NCBI RefSeq assembly: GCF_963678635.1
Contig: NC_087065.1
Span: 5,915,209 to 5,979,208, forward strand
Origin: Symsagittifera roscoffensis
Taxonomy: Eukaryota; Xenacoelomorpha; Acoela; Convolutidae
Direction of reading: 5' to 3'
Length of the DNA stretch: 64,000 nucleotides
Position 1 is the first letter of the stretch. Each line of letters starts with the position of its first letter. The position numbers and the translations under genes were made by a program. Shown piece after piece: positions 33,880 to 46,428 of the stretch. The notes beneath the pieces were generated by a model, which saw only the letters and a program-made list of their open reading frames with translations, ran no database searches and had not been told where the DNA came from.

Positions 33880-33953
33880 CGCTCCTGGATGGGCTTGAAC
33901 CACAAACCTTTCGGTTAACAACCGAACACGCTAGCCGATTGCCCCACAAGAGC
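33880..33953 (-). tRNA. tRNA-Asn-like, anticodon GTT, copy 42
   Basis: Loop TTGTTAA; D stem GGGC/GCGT and T stem TGTGG/CCATC weakened. Confidence 0.5.
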
Positions 33954-34443
33954 TAAAATAATGAATAGTCTCCCTGAAACGAATCATTCAAGTGAATGGA
34001 CAATTGTGCAGGTGAATTGACATCAAAAGTAGTTTCTTTTTTCAAATGTTTCGCTTCCCATACTAGGGGACGAATTTGGGATACTTAACTAAAATTTACT
34101 CAGTTCATTTTGCTGGAAGTGGACCAAAAGGTGAACATTTTTTAAGCAAGGCATTTTCGATGTTCTGTTATGAGAAAGAAAAGAATTTTGGGCTCTTATC
34201 TTCTTCACCTTGAAACCAAACCAATTTATTTAGATATTCTTTCAATTTATGAATAGATCAAGTCCATGTTTTTTTGCTTCGTTTTTAGTTTTTACAAACT
34301 TTTAATTTCTTCAAATTTCATCCAAAAACCTCTAATAGCAACAAAACTCTTCTTTGTTTTCACAGTCTGTTACTTTCACGGTTGAAACAAACAAAAGCTT
34401 ACTTTCTCTGGAAAAGTGCATAATTATTCCTTTCGGAGGTGCA

Positions 34444-34517
34444 CGCTCCTGGGTGGTCTTGAACCACCAACCTTTCGGCTAACAGCCGAACGCGCTAGCC
34501 GATTGCGCCACAAGAGC
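34444..34517 (-). tRNA. tRNA-Asn(GTT), copy 43
   Basis: All stems pair; differences only in loops (CTGTTAG, TTCAAGA). First copy with the right-hand type of downstream flank (T4 run). Confidence 0.78.
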
Positions 34518-35017
34518 AGAAAGTTTGTCTAATTTCCTTAAAATCAATCATGAAAGTAAACGTACATTTGTGCAGGTGAATTGACATCAAAAGCAGTTTC
34601 TTTTTTCAAATATTTCGCTTCCCATACTAGGGGACGATTTTAAGATACTCTACTAAAAATTATTCAATTCATTATGCTGGAAGTGGACTAAAAAATTAAT
34701 ATATTTTTTACCCAAGGCATTTTCGACGTTCTGTTATGAGGAAGCAAAAACATTATGATTTGCGCCCTTATCTTCTTCACCTTAAAACCAAACCAATTTT
34801 ATGTAGATTTTTGCTTCAATTTATGAATAGATTAAGTCCATGTTTTTTTGCTTCGTTTTTAGTTTTTACAAACATTTAATTTCTTCAAATTTCATCCAAA
34901 AACCTCTAATAGCAACAAAACTCTTCTTTGTTTTCACTGTCTGTTACTTTCACGGTTAAAACAAACAAAAGCTTGCTTTCTTTGGAAAAATGCATAATTT
35001 TTCTTTTCGGAGTTCCC

Positions 35018-35029
35018 CGCTCCTGGGTA

Positions 35030-35063
<34 letters not shown>

Positions 35064-35091
35064 CAGCGCTAGCCGCTTGCGCCACAAGAGC
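35018..35091 (-). tRNA. tRNA-Asn(GTT), copy 44
   Basis: First anticodon-stem pair is G-A; D loop AAGCGGCTA. Confidence 0.68.
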
Positions 35092-35584
35092 TGAAAGTTA
35101 GTCTAATCTCCTTAAAATCAACCATGAAAGTAAATTGACATTTGTGCAGGTGAAATGACATCAAAAACAGTTTCTTTTTTCAAATGTTTCGCTTTCCATA
35201 CTAGGGGACAATTTTGAGATACTTTACTGAAATTTACTCAGTTCATTTTGCTGGAAGTGGACCAAAAGATGAAATTTTTTACGCAACGCATTTTCGATGT
35301 TCTGTTATGAGAAAGAAACGAATATTGCGCTCTTATCTTCTTCGCCTTAAAACCAAACCAATTTTATGTTGATTTTTTTTTTAAATTTATGAATAGATTA
35401 GGTCCATGTATTTATGCTTCGATTTAAGTTTTTACAAACATTTAATTTCTTCAAATTTCGTCCAAAAACCTCTAATCGGAACAAAACTCTTCTTTGTTTT
35501 CTCTCTGTTACTTTCACGGTTAAAACAAACAATAGCTTGCTTCAATTTGTGACGAAACGCCTAAGTGTTCCGTTAGAAGTTCCA

Positions 35585-35591
35585 CGCTCCT

Positions 35592-35626
<35 letters not shown>

Positions 35627-35658
35627 ACGAACGCGCTAGCCGATTGCGCCACAAGAGC
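35585..35658 (-). tRNA. tRNA-Asn(GTT), copy 45
   Basis: Duplicate of copy 40, 2,871 bp away. Confidence 0.72.
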
Positions 35659-36152
35659 TGCAAGTATGTCTAATCTCCTTGAAATCAATCATGAAAGTAA
35701 ATGGACACTTGTGCAGGTGAATTGACATCAAAAGCAGTTTCATTTTTCAAACATTTCGCATCCCATACTAGGGGACGATTTTGAGATACTTTACTAAAAT
35801 TTACTCAATTCATTATGCTGGAAGTGGACTACAAAGTTACTTTTTTTTACCCAAGGCATTTTCGATGTTCTGTTATGAGAAAGAAAAGAATTTTGCGCTC
35901 TTATCTTCTTCACTTTGAAACCAAACGAATTTTATGTTGATTTTTTCTTCAAATTATGAATAGATTAATCCAAGTTTTTTTGCTTCGATTTTAATTTTTA
36001 CAAACATTTAATTTCTTCGAATTTCATCCAAAAACCTCTAATCCGAACAAAACTCTTCTTTGTTTTCACAGTCTGTTACTATCCCGGTTAAACGAAACAA
36101 TAGCTTGCTTTATTTTGGAACAAAACGCCTGAATGTTCCGTTGGGAGTTGTA

Positions 36153-36225
36153 CGTTCTGGGTAGGCTTGAACCTCAAACCTTTCGGTAAACAGCCGAATG
36201 CGCTAGCCGATTGCGCCACAAGAGC
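36153..36225 (-). tRNA. tRNA-Asn-like, anticodon GTT, copy 46
   Basis: Duplicate of copy 41, 2,871 bp away. Confidence 0.5.
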
Positions 36226-36750
36226 TGAAAGTTAGTCTAATCTCCTTAAAATCAATCATGTAAGTAAAATGACAATTGTGCAGGTGAATTGACATTAAAA
36301 ACAGTTTCTTTTTTCAAATGTTTCGCTTCCCATACTAGGGGACGATTTTGAGATACTTTACTAAAATTTACTCAATTCATTATGCTGGAAGTGGACTAAA
36401 AAGTTAATATTTCTTACCCAAGGCATTTTCGATGCTCTGTTTTGAGAAAGAAATAAATATTGCGCTCTTATCTTCTTTCACTTTAAAACCAAACCAACTT
36501 TATGTAGATTTTTTCATCAATTCATGAATAGAAGAAATGTTCTATTCGATTAAGTTCGATTAAGTTCATGTTTTTTTGCTTCGATTTAAATTTTTACAAA
36601 TATTTAATTTCTTTGAATTTCAACTAAAAACCTCTAACCCGAACAAAACTCTTCTTTGTTTTCACTGTCTGTTACTTTCAAGGTTAAACGAAGCAATAGC
36701 TATATTTTTTTTTTGGGACAAAACGCCTAAATGTTCCGTTGGGAGTTGCA

Positions 36751-36824
36751 CGCTCCTGGATGGGCTTGAACCACAAACCTTTCGGTTAACAACCGAACAC
36801 GCTAGCCGATTGCCCCACAAGAGC
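36751..36824 (-). tRNA. tRNA-Asn-like, anticodon GTT, copy 47
   Basis: Duplicate of copy 42, 2,871 bp away. Confidence 0.5.
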
Positions 36825-37314
36825 TAAAATAATGAATAGTCTCCCTGAAACGAATCATTCAAGTGAATGGACAATTGTGCAGGTGAATTGACATCAAAAG
36901 TAGTTTCTTTTTTCAAATGTTTCGCTTCCCATACTAGGGGACGAATTTGGGATACTTAACTAAAATTTACTCAGTTCATTTTGCTGGAAGTGGACCAAAA
37001 GGTGAACATTTTTTAAGCAAGGCATTTTCGATGTTCTGTTATGAGAAAGAAAAGAATTTTGGGCTCTTATCTTCTTCACCTTGAAACCAAACCAATTTAT
37101 TTAGATATTCTTTCAATTTATGAATAGATCAAGTCCATGTTTTTTTGCTTCGTTTTTAGTTTTTACAAACATTTAATTTCTTCAAATTTCATCCAAAAAC
37201 CTCTAATAGCAACAAAACTCTTCTTTGTTTTCACAGTCTGTTACTTTCACGGTTGAAACAAACAAAAGCTTACTTTCTCTGGAAAAGTGCATAATTAATC
37301 CTTTCGGAGTTGCA

Positions 37315-37388
37315 CGCTCCTGGGTGGTCTTGAACCACCAACCTTTCGGCTAACAGCCGAACGCGCTAGCCGATTGCGCCACAAGAGC
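37315..37388 (-). tRNA. tRNA-Asn(GTT), copy 48
   Basis: Duplicate of copy 43, 2,871 bp away; all stems pair. Confidence 0.78.
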
Positions 37389-37882
37389 AGAAAGTTTGTC
37401 TAATTTCCTTAAAATCAATCATGAAAGTAAACGTACATTTGTGCAGGTGAATTGACATCAAAAGCAGTTTCTTTTTTCAAATATTTCGCTTCCCATACTA
37501 GGGGACGATTTTAAGATACTCTACTAAAAATTATTCAATTCATTATGCTGGAAGTGGACTAAAAAATTAATATATTTTTTACCCAAGGCATTTTCGACGT
37601 TCTGTTATGAGGAAGCAAAAAAATTTGCGCCCTTATCTTCTTCACCTTAAAACCAAACCAATTTTATGTAGATTTTTGCTTCAATTTATGAATAGATTAA
37701 GTCCATGTTTTTTTGCTTCGTTTTTAGTTTTTACAAACATTTAATTTCTTCAAATTTCATCCAAAAACCTCTAATAGCAACAAAACTCTTCTTTGTTTTC
37801 ACTGTCTGTTACTTTCACGGTTAAAACAAACAAAAGCTTGCTTTCTTTGGAAAAATGCATAATTTTTCTTTTCGGAGTGCCC

Positions 37883-37889
37883 CGCTCCT

Positions 37890-37928
<39 letters not shown>

Positions 37929-37956
37929 CAGCGCTAGCCGCTTGCGCCACAAGAGC
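37883..37956 (-). tRNA. tRNA-Asn(GTT), copy 49
   Basis: Like copy 44 but with the reference T stem. Confidence 0.68.
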
Positions 37957-38447
37957 TGAAAGTTAGTCTAATCTCCTTAAAATCAACCATGAAAGTAAAT
38001 TGACATTTGTGCAGGTGAAATGACATCAAAAACAGTTTCTTTTTTCAAATGTTTCGCTTTCCATACTAGGGGACAATTTTGAGATACTTTACTGAAATTT
38101 ACTCAATTCATTATGCTGGAAGTGGACTAAAAAGTTAAAATTTTTTACCCAAGGCATTTTCGATGTTCTGTTATGAGAAAGCGAAGAATCTTGCGCCCTT
38201 ATCTTCTTCACCTTAAAACCAAACCAATTTTATGTAGATTTTTTCTTCAATTTATGAATAGATTAAGTCCATGTTTTTTTGTTTCGATTTAAATTTTTAC
38301 AAACATTTAATTTCTTCGAATTTCATCTAAAAACCTCTAATCGGAAAAAACTCTTCTTTGTTTTCACTGTCAGTTACTTTCACGGTTAAAACAAACAAAA
38401 GCTTGCTTTCTTTGGAAAAATGCATAATTTTTCCTTTCGGAGTTCCA

Positions 38448-38521
38448 CGATCCTGGGTGGGTTTGAACCACCAACCTTTCGGTAGTTAGCCGAACGCGCT
38501 AGCCGATTGCGCCACAAGAGC
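38448..38521 (-). tRNA. tRNA-Asn-derived, anticodon AAC, copy 50
   Basis: Loop CTAACTA in a perfect TTCGG/CCGAA stem: a Val-type triplet with U33 kept but T at 37. Acceptor pair 2 is C-T. Confidence 0.62.
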
Positions 38522-39013
38522 TGAAAGTTTGTCTAATCTCCTTGAAATGAATCATGAAAGTAAATGGACATTGCCCAGGTGAATTGACAACAAAAACAGT
38601 TTCTTTTTTCAAATGTTTCGCTTCCCATACTAGGGGACGATTTTAAGATACTCTACTAAAAATTATTCAATTCATTATGCTGGAAGTGGACTAAAAAATT
38701 AATATATTTTTTACCCAAGGCATTTTCGACGTTCTGTTATGAGGAAGCAAAAAAATTTGCGCCCTTATCTTCTTCACCTTAAAACCAAACCAATTTTATG
38801 TAGATTTTTGCTTCAATTTATGAATAGATTAAGTCCATGTTTTTTGTTTCGATTTAAATTTTTACAAACATTTAATTTCTTCGAATTTCATCTAAAAACC
38901 TTTAATCGGAAAAAAACTCTTCTTTGTTTTCACTGTCTATTACTTTCACGGTTAAAACAAACAAAAGCTTGCTTTCTTTGGAAAAATGCATAATTATTCC
39001 TTTCGGAGTTTCA

Positions 39014-39020
39014 CGCTTCT

Positions 39021-39060
<40 letters not shown>

Positions 39061-39087
39061 AGCGCTAGCCGATTGCGCCACCAGAGC
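39014..39087 (-). tRNA. tRNA-Asn(GTT), copy 51
   Basis: Acceptor GCTCTGG/CAGAAGC has two mismatches; position 26 is T. Confidence 0.65.
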
Positions 39088-39578
39088 TGAAAATTAGTCT
39101 AATCTCCTTAAAATCAACCATGTAAGTAAATTGACATTTGTGCAGGTGAAATGACATCAAAAACAGTTTCTTTTTTCAAATGTTTCGCTTTCCATACTAG
39201 GGGACAATTTTGAGATACTTTACTGAAATTTACTCAATTCATTATGCTGGAAGTGGACTAAAAAGTTAAAATTTTTTACCCAAGGCATTTTCGATGTTCT
39301 GTTATGAGAAAGCGAAGAATCTTGCGCCCTTATCTTCTTCACCTTAAAACCAAACCAATTTTATGTAGATTTTTTCTTCAATTTATGAATAGATTAAGTC
39401 CATGTTTTTTTGTTTCGATTTAAATTTTTACAAACATTTAATTTCTTCGAATTTCATCTAAAAACCTCTAATCGGAAAAAACTCTTCTTTGTTTTCACTG
39501 TCAGTTACTTTCACGGTTAAAACAAACAAAAGCTTGCTTTCTTTGGAAAAATGCATAATTTTTCCTTTCGGAGTTCCA

Positions 39579-39652
39579 CGATCCTGGGTGGGTTTGAACC
39601 ACCAACCTTTCGGTAGTTAGCCGAACGCGCTAGCCGATTGCGCCACAAGAGC
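39579..39652 (-). tRNA. tRNA-Asn-derived, anticodon AAC, copy 52
   Basis: Duplicate of copy 50, 1,131 bp away. Confidence 0.62.
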
Positions 39653-40144
39653 TGAAAGTTTGTCTAATCTCCTTGAAATGAATCATGAAAGTAAATGGAC
39701 ATTGCCCAGGTGAATTGACAACAAAAACAGTTTCTTTTTTCAAATGTTTCGCTTCCCATACTAGGGGACGATTTTAAGATACTCTACTAAAAATTATTCA
39801 ATTCATTATGCTGGAAGTGGACTAAAAAATTAATATATTTTTTACCCAAGGCATTTTCGACGTTCTGTTATGAGGAAGCAAAAAAATTTGCGCCCTTATC
39901 TTCTTCACCTTAAAACCACACCAATTTTATGTAGATTTTTGCTTCAATTTATGAATAGATTAAGTCCATGTTTTTTGTTTCGATTTAAATTTTTACAAAC
40001 ATTTAATTTCTTCGAATTTCATCTAAAAACCTTTAATCGGAAAAAAACTCTTCTTTGTTTTCACTGTCTATTACTTTCACGGTTAAAACAAACAAAAGCT
40101 TGCTTTCTTTGGAAAAATGCATAATTATTCCTTTCGGAGTTTCA

Positions 40145-40151
40145 CGCTTCT

Positions 40152-40191
<40 letters not shown>

Positions 40192-40218
40192 AGCGCTAGC
40201 CGATTGCGCCACCAGAGC
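40145..40218 (-). tRNA. tRNA-Asn(GTT), copy 53
   Basis: Duplicate of copy 51, 1,131 bp away. Confidence 0.65.
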
Positions 40219-40709
40219 TGAAAATTAGTCTAATCTCCTTAAAATCAACCATGTAAGTAAATTGACATTTGTGCAGGTGAAATGACATCAAAAACAGTTT
40301 CTTTTTTCAAATGTTTCGCTTTCCATACTAGGGGACAATTTTGAGATACTTTACTGAAATTTACTCAATTCATTATGCTGGAAGTGGACTAAAAAGTTAA
40401 AATTTTTTACCCAAGGCATTTTCGATGTTCTGTTATGAGAAAGCGAAGAATCTTGCGCACTTATCTTCTTCACCTTAAAACCAAACCAATTTTATGTAGA
40501 TTTTTTCTTCAATTTATGAATAGATTAAGTCCATGTTTTTTTGTTTCGATTTAAATTTTTACAAACATTTAATTTCTTCGAATTTCATCTAAAAACCTCT
40601 AATCGGAAAAAACTCTTCTTTGTTTTCACTGTCAGTTACTTTCACGGTTAAAACAAACAAAAGCTTGCTTTCTTTGGAAAAATGCATAATTTTTCCTTTC
40701 GGAGTTCCA

Positions 40710-40783
40710 CGATCCTGGGTGGGTTTGAACCACCAACCTTTCGGTAGTTAGCCGAACGCGCTAGCCGATTGCGCCACAAGAGC
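40710..40783 (-). tRNA. tRNA-Asn-derived, anticodon AAC, copy 54
   Basis: Third member of the 1,131-bp series with loop CTAACTA. Confidence 0.62.
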
Positions 40784-41276
40784 TGAAAGTTTGTCTAATC
40801 TCCTTGAAATCAATCATGAAAGTAAATGGACATTGCCCAGGTGAATTGACAACAAAAACAGTTTCTTTTTTCAAATGTTTCGCTTCCCATGCTAGGGGAC
40901 GATTTTAAGATACTCTACTAAAAATTATTCAATTCATTATGCTGGAAGTGGACTAAAAAATTAATATATTTTTTACCCAAGGCATTTTCGACGTTCTGTT
41001 ATGAGGAAGCAAAAAAATTTGCGCCCTTATCTTCTTCACCTTAAAACCAAACCAATTTTATGTAGATTTTTGCTTCAATTTATGAATAGATTAAGTCCAT
41101 GTTTTTTTGCTTCGTTTTTAGTTTTTACAAACATTTAATTTCTTCAAATTTCATCCAAAAACCTCTAATAGCAACAAAACTCTTCTTTGTTTTCACTGTC
41201 TGTTACTTTCACGGTTAAAACAAACAAAAGCTTGCTTTCTTTGGAAAAATGCATAATTTTTCTTTTCGGAGTTCCC

Positions 41277-41283
41277 CGCTCCT

Positions 41284-41315
<32 letters not shown>

Positions 41316-41350
41316 TAGCCGACAGCGCTAGCCGCTTGCGCCACAAGAGC
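41277..41350 (-). tRNA. tRNA-Asn-derived, anticodon ATT, copy 55
   Basis: Like copy 44 but with loop CTATTAA; ATT would still read Asn codons if A34 is deaminated to inosine. Confidence 0.62.
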
Positions 41351-41839
41351 TGAAAGTTAGTCTAATCTCCTTAAAATCAACCATGAAAGTAAATTGACAT
41401 TTGTGCAGGTGAAATGACATCAAAAACAGTTTCTTTTTTCAAATGTTTCGCTTTCCATACTAGGGGACAATTTTGAGATACTTTACTGAAATTTACTCAA
41501 TTCATTATGCTGGAAGTGGACTAAAAAGTTAAAATTTTTTACCCAAGGCAGTTTCGATGTTCTGTTATGAGAAAGCGAAGAATCTTGCGCCCTTATCTTC
41601 TTCACCTTAAAACCAAACCAATTTTATGTAGATTTTTTCTTCAATTTATGAATAGATTAAGTCCATGTTTTTTTGTTTCGATTTAAAGTTTTACAAACAT
41701 TTAATTTCTTCGAATTTCATCTAAAAACCTCTAATCGGAAAAAACTTCTTTGTTTTCACTGTCAGTTACTTTCACGGTTAAAACAAACAAAAGCTTGCTT
41801 TCTTTGGAAAAATGCATAATTTTTCCTTTCGGAGTTCCA

Positions 41840-41913
41840 CGATCCTGGGTGGGTTTGAACCACCAACCTTTCGGTTGTTAGCCGAACGCGCTAGCCGATT
41901 GCGCCACAAGAGC
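41840..41913 (-). tRNA. tRNA-Asn-derived, anticodon AAC, copy 56
   Basis: Loop CTAACAA has both U33 and A37, the best-formed AAC loop of the four. Acceptor pair 2 is C-T. Confidence 0.65.
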
Positions 41914-42403
41914 TGAAAGTTTGTCTAATCTCCTTGAAATCAATCATGAAAGTAAATGGACATTGCCCAGGTGAATTGACAACAAAAACAGTTTCTTTTT
42001 TCAAATGTTTCGCTTCCCATACTAGGGGACGATTTTGAGATACTTTACTAAAAATTACTCAATTCAATTTTGCTGGAAGTGGACTAAAAAGGGAATATTT
42101 TTTACCCAAGGCATTTTCGATGTTCTGTTATGAGAAAGCCAAGAATTTTGCGCCCTTATCTTCTTCATCTTAAAACCAAACCAATTTTATGTTGATTTTT
42201 TCTTCAATTTATGAATAGATTAAGTCCATGTTTTTTTGCTTCGATTTAAATTTTTACAAACATTTAATTTCTTCGAATTTCATCTAAAAACCTCTAATCG
42301 GAAAAAACTCTTATTTTTTTCACTGTCAGTTACTTTCACGGTTAAAACAGACAAAAGCTTGCTTTCTTTGGAAAAATGCATAATTATTCCTTTCGGAGTT
42401 GCA

Positions 42404-42477
42404 CGCTCATGGGTAGGCTTGAACCACCAACCTTTCGATTAACAGCCGAACTCGCTAGCCGATTGCACCACAAGAGC
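42404..42477 (-). tRNA. tRNA-Asn(GTT), copy 57
   Basis: Acceptor pair 5 T-T; D stem GTGC/GCGA has one mismatch; G-U in anticodon and T stems. Confidence 0.62.
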
Positions 42478-42968
42478 TGCAAATTTGCCTAATCTCCTTA
42501 AAATCAATCATGAAAGTAAATTGACATTGTGCAGGTGAATTGACATCAAAAGCAGTTTCTTTTTTCAAATGTTTCGCTTCCCATACTAGGGGACGATTTT
42601 GAGATACTTTACTAAAGTTTACTCAGTTCATTTTGTCCGAAGTGGACCAAAAGGTGAAAATTTTTTACGCAAGGCATTTTCGATGTTCTGTTATGAGAAA
42701 GAAAAGAATTTTGCGCTCTTATCTTCTTCGCCTTAAAACCAAACCAATTTTATGCTGATTTTTCCTTCAATTTATGAATAGATTAAGTCCATGTTTTTTT
42801 GCTTCGATTTAAATTTTTACAAACATTTAATTTTTTCGAATTTTATCTAAAAACCTCTAATCGGAACAAAACTCTTCTTTGCTTTCACAGTCTGTTACTT
42901 TCACGGTTGAAACAACAAAAGCTTGCTTTCTTTGGAAAAAATGCATAATTATTCCTTTCGGAGTTGCA

Positions 42969-43042
42969 CGCTCATGGGTAGGCTTGAACCACCAACCTTT
43001 CGATTAACAGCCGAACTCGCTAGCCGATTGCACCACAAGAGC
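42969..43042 (-). tRNA. tRNA-Asn(GTT), copy 58
   Basis: Same sequence as copy 57, one unit away. Confidence 0.62.
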
Positions 43043-43533
43043 TGCAAATTTGCCTAATCTCCTTAAAATCAATCATGTAAGTAAATTGACATTTGTGCAG
43101 GTGAATTAACATCAAAAACAGTATCTTTTTTCAAATGTTTCGCTTCCCATACTAGGGGAAGATTTTGGGATACTTTACTAAAAATTGCTCAGTTCATTTT
43201 GCTGGAAGTGGACCAAAATGTGAAAATTTTTTACGCAAGGCAATTTCGATGTTCTGTTGTGAGAAAGAAAAGAATTTTGGACTCTTATCTTCTTCACTTT
43301 AAAACCAAACCAATTTTATGTTTATTTTTTTTTCAATTTATGAATAGATTAAGTCCATGTTTTTTTGCTTCGATTTAAGTTTTACAAACATTTAATTTCT
43401 TCAAATTTCATCCAAAAACCTCTAATCGCAACAAAACTCTTCTTTGTTTTCACAGTCTGTTACTTTCACGGTTGAAACAAACAAAAGCTTGCTTTCTTTG
43501 GAAAAGTGCATTTTTATTCCTTTCGGATTTGCA

Positions 43534-43607
43534 CGCTCCTGGGTGGGATTGAACCATCAACCTTTCGGTTATCAGCCAAACGCGCTAGCCGATTGCTCCG
43601 CAAGAGC
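43534..43607 (-). tRNA. tRNA-Asn-derived, anticodon GAT, copy 59
   Basis: Loop CTGATAA; anticodon stem TTTGG/CCGAA; position 8 is C; D stem GAGC/GCGC mismatched; T loop TTCAATC. Confidence 0.55.
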
Positions 43608-44099
43608 TTAAAGTTTGTGTAATCTCCTGAAAATCAATCATGAAAAAATGGACATTTGTGCAGGTGAATTGACATCAAAAGCAGTTTCTTTTTTCAAATG
43701 TTTCGCTGCCCATAATAGGGGAAGATTTTGAGATACTTTAGTAAAATTTACTCAATTCATTATGCTGGAAGTAGACTAAAAAATTAATATATTTTTTACC
43801 CAAGGCATTTTCGATGTTCTGTTATGAGAAAGCAAACAATTTTGCGCCCTTAACTTCTTCACCTTAAAACCAAACCAATTTTATGTAGACTTTTTCTTCA
43901 ATTTATGAATAGATTAAGTCCATGTTTTTTTGTTTCGATTCAAACTTTTACAAACATTTAATTTCTTCGAAATTCATCTAAAAACCTCTAATCGGAACAA
44001 AACTCTTCTTTGTTTTCACTGTCTGTTACTTTCACGGTTAAAACAAACAAAAGCTTGCTTTCTTTGGAAAAATGCATAATTATTCCTTTCGGAGTTGCA

Positions 44100-44119
44100 C
44101 GCTCCTGGGTGCGCTTGAG

Positions 44120-44153
<34 letters not shown>

Positions 44154-44173
44154 GACGATTGCGCCACAACAGC
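44100..44173 (-). tRNA. tRNA-Asn(GTT), copy 60
   Basis: T54 is C, one T-stem G-G and acceptor pair 4 G-G. Confidence 0.6.
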
Positions 44174-44664
44174 TGTAAGTTAGTCTAATCTCCCTAAAAT
44201 CAACCATGAAGTAAATTGACATCTGTGCAGGTGAAATGACATCAAAAACAGTTTCTTTTTTCAAATGTTTCGCTTCCCATACTAGGGGACAATTTTGAGA
44301 TGCTTTACTAAAATTTACTCAATTCATTATGCTGGAAGTGGAATAAAAAGTTAATATTTTTTACCCAAGGCATTTTCGATGTTCTGTTATGAGAAAGCGA
44401 AGAATTTTGCGCCCTTATCTTCTTCATCTTAAAACCAAACCAATTTTGAGCTGATTTTTCCTTCAATTTATGAATAGATTAAGTCCATGTTTTTTTGCTT
44501 CGATTTAAATTTTTACAAACATTTAATTTCTTCGAATTTCATCTAAAAACCTCTAATCGGAACAAAACTCTTCTTTGTTTTCACTGTCTGTTACTTTCAC
44601 GGTTAAAACAAACAAAAGCTTGCTTTCTTTGGAAAAATGCATAATTATTCCTTTCGGAGTTGCA

Positions 44665-44684
44665 CGCTCCTGGGTGGGCTTGAG

Positions 44685-44718
<34 letters not shown>

Positions 44719-44738
44719 GCCGATTGCGCCACAACAGC
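44665..44738 (-). tRNA. tRNA-Asn(GTT), copy 61
   Basis: T54 is C (weak B box) and acceptor pair 4 is G-G; otherwise reference. Confidence 0.66.
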
Positions 44739-45228
44739 TGAAAGTTAATCTAATCTCCCTAAAATCAACCATGAAGTAAATTGACATCTGTGCAGGTGAA
44801 ATGACATCAAAAACAGTTTCTTTTTTCAAATGTTTCGCTTCCCATACTAGAGGACGATTTTGAGATACTTTACTAAAAATTACTCAATTCAATTTTGCTG
44901 GAAGTGGACTAAAAAGGGAATATTTTTTACCCAAGGCATTTTCGATGTTCTGTTATGAGAAAGCCAAGAATTTTGCGCCCTTATCTTCTTCATCTTAAAA
45001 CCAAACCAATTTTATGTTGATTTTTTCTTCAATTTATGAATAGATTAAGTCCATGTTTTTTTGCTTCGATTTATATTTTTACAAACATTTAATTTCTTCG
45101 AATTTCATCTAAAAACCTCTAATCGGAAAAAACTCTTCTTTTTTTCACTGTCAGTTACTTTCACGGTTAAAACAGACAAAAGCTTGCTTTCTTTGGAAAA
45201 ATGCATAATTTTTCCTATCGGAGTTCCA

Positions 45229-45298
45229 CGATCCTGAGTGGGCTTGAACCACCAACCTTTCGGTTGCAGAACGCCCTAGCCGATTGCGCCGCAAGAGC
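45229..45298 (-). pseudogene. tRNA-Asn pseudogene, anticodon arm deleted, copy 62
   Basis: Only 70 nt: bases lost inside the anticodon loop and stem, so no anticodon can be assigned. A and B boxes survive. Confidence 0.7.
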
Positions 45299-45790
45299 TG
45301 AAAGTTTGTCTAATCTCCTTGAAATCAATCATGAAAGTAAATTGTCATTGTGCAGGTGAATTGACATCAAAAGCAGTTTCTTTTTTCAAATGTTTCGCTT
45401 CCCATACTAGGGGACGATTTTGAGATACTTTACTAAAGTTTACTCAGTTCATTTTGTTCGAAGTGGACCAAAAGGTGAAAAATTTTTACGCAAGGCATTT
45501 TCGATGTTCTGGTATGAGAAAGAAAAGAATTTTGCGCTCTTATCTTCTTCGCCTTAAAACCAAACCAATTTTATGCTGATTTTTCCTTCAATTTATGAAT
45601 AGATTAAGTCCATGTTTTTTTGCTTCGATTTAAATTTTTACAAACATTTAATTTCTTCGAATTTTATCTAAAAACCTCTAATCGGAACAAAACTCTTCTT
45701 TGCTTTCACAGTCTGTTACTTTCACGGTTGAAACAAACAAAAGCTTGCTTTCTTTGGAAAAAATGCATAATTATTCCTTTCGGAGTTGCA

Positions 45791-45802
45791 CGCTCATGGG
45801 TA

Positions 45803-45838
<36 letters not shown>

Positions 45839-45864
45839 TCGCTAGCCGATTGCACCACAAGAGC
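45791..45864 (-). tRNA. tRNA-Asn(GTT), copy 63
   Basis: As copy 58 (2,822 bp away) but with the normal anticodon stem. Confidence 0.64.
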
Positions 45865-46354
45865 TGCAAATTTGCCTAATCTCCTTAAAATCAATCATGT
45901 AAGTAAATTGACATTTGTGCAGGTGAATTAACATCAAAAACAGTATCTTTTTTCAAATGTTTCGCTTCCCATACTAGGGGAAGATTTTGGGATACTTTAC
46001 TAAAAATTGCTCAGTTCATTTTGCTGGAAGTGGACCAAAATGTGAAAATTTTTTACGCAAGGCAATTTCGATGTTCTGTTGTGAGAAAGAAAAGAATTTT
46101 GGACTCTTATCTTCTTCACTTTAAAACCAAACCAATTTTATGTTTATTTTTTTTCAATTTATGAATAGATTAAGTCCATGTTTTTTTGCTTCGATTTAAG
46201 TTTTACAAACATTTAATTTCTTCAAATTTCATCCAAAAACCTCTAATCGCAACAAAACTCTTCTTTGTTTTCACAGTCTGTTACTTTCACGGTTGAAACA
46301 AACAAAAGCTTGCTTTCTTTGGAAAAGTGCATTTATATTCCTTTCGGATTTGCA

Positions 46355-46428
46355 CGCTCCTGGGTGGGATTGAACTATCAACCTTTCGGTTAACAGCCAA
46401 ACGCGCTAGCCGATTGCTCCGCAAGAGC
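46355..46428 (-). tRNA. tRNA-Asn-like, anticodon GTT, copy 64
   Basis: Positional duplicate of copy 59 (2,821 bp) but with anticodon GTT instead of GAT; T stem GATAG/CCACC is weak. Confidence 0.55.

Larger units (their letters stand above)
32388..38123. repeat. 2.87-kb five-unit block duplicated in tandem
   Basis: Copies 40-44 correspond to copies 45-49 at 2,871 bp (2,865 for the last). A 30-bp spacer insertion (ATTCGATTAAGTTCGATTAA near 33675) is shared. Confidence 0.88.
38448..41840. repeat. 1,131-bp dimer repeated three times
   Basis: Alternating AAC-tRNA and GTT/ATT-tRNA units with exact 1,131-bp spacing: copies 50/52/54 and 51/53. The third dimer ends with a different second unit (copy 55). 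Confidence 0.88.
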
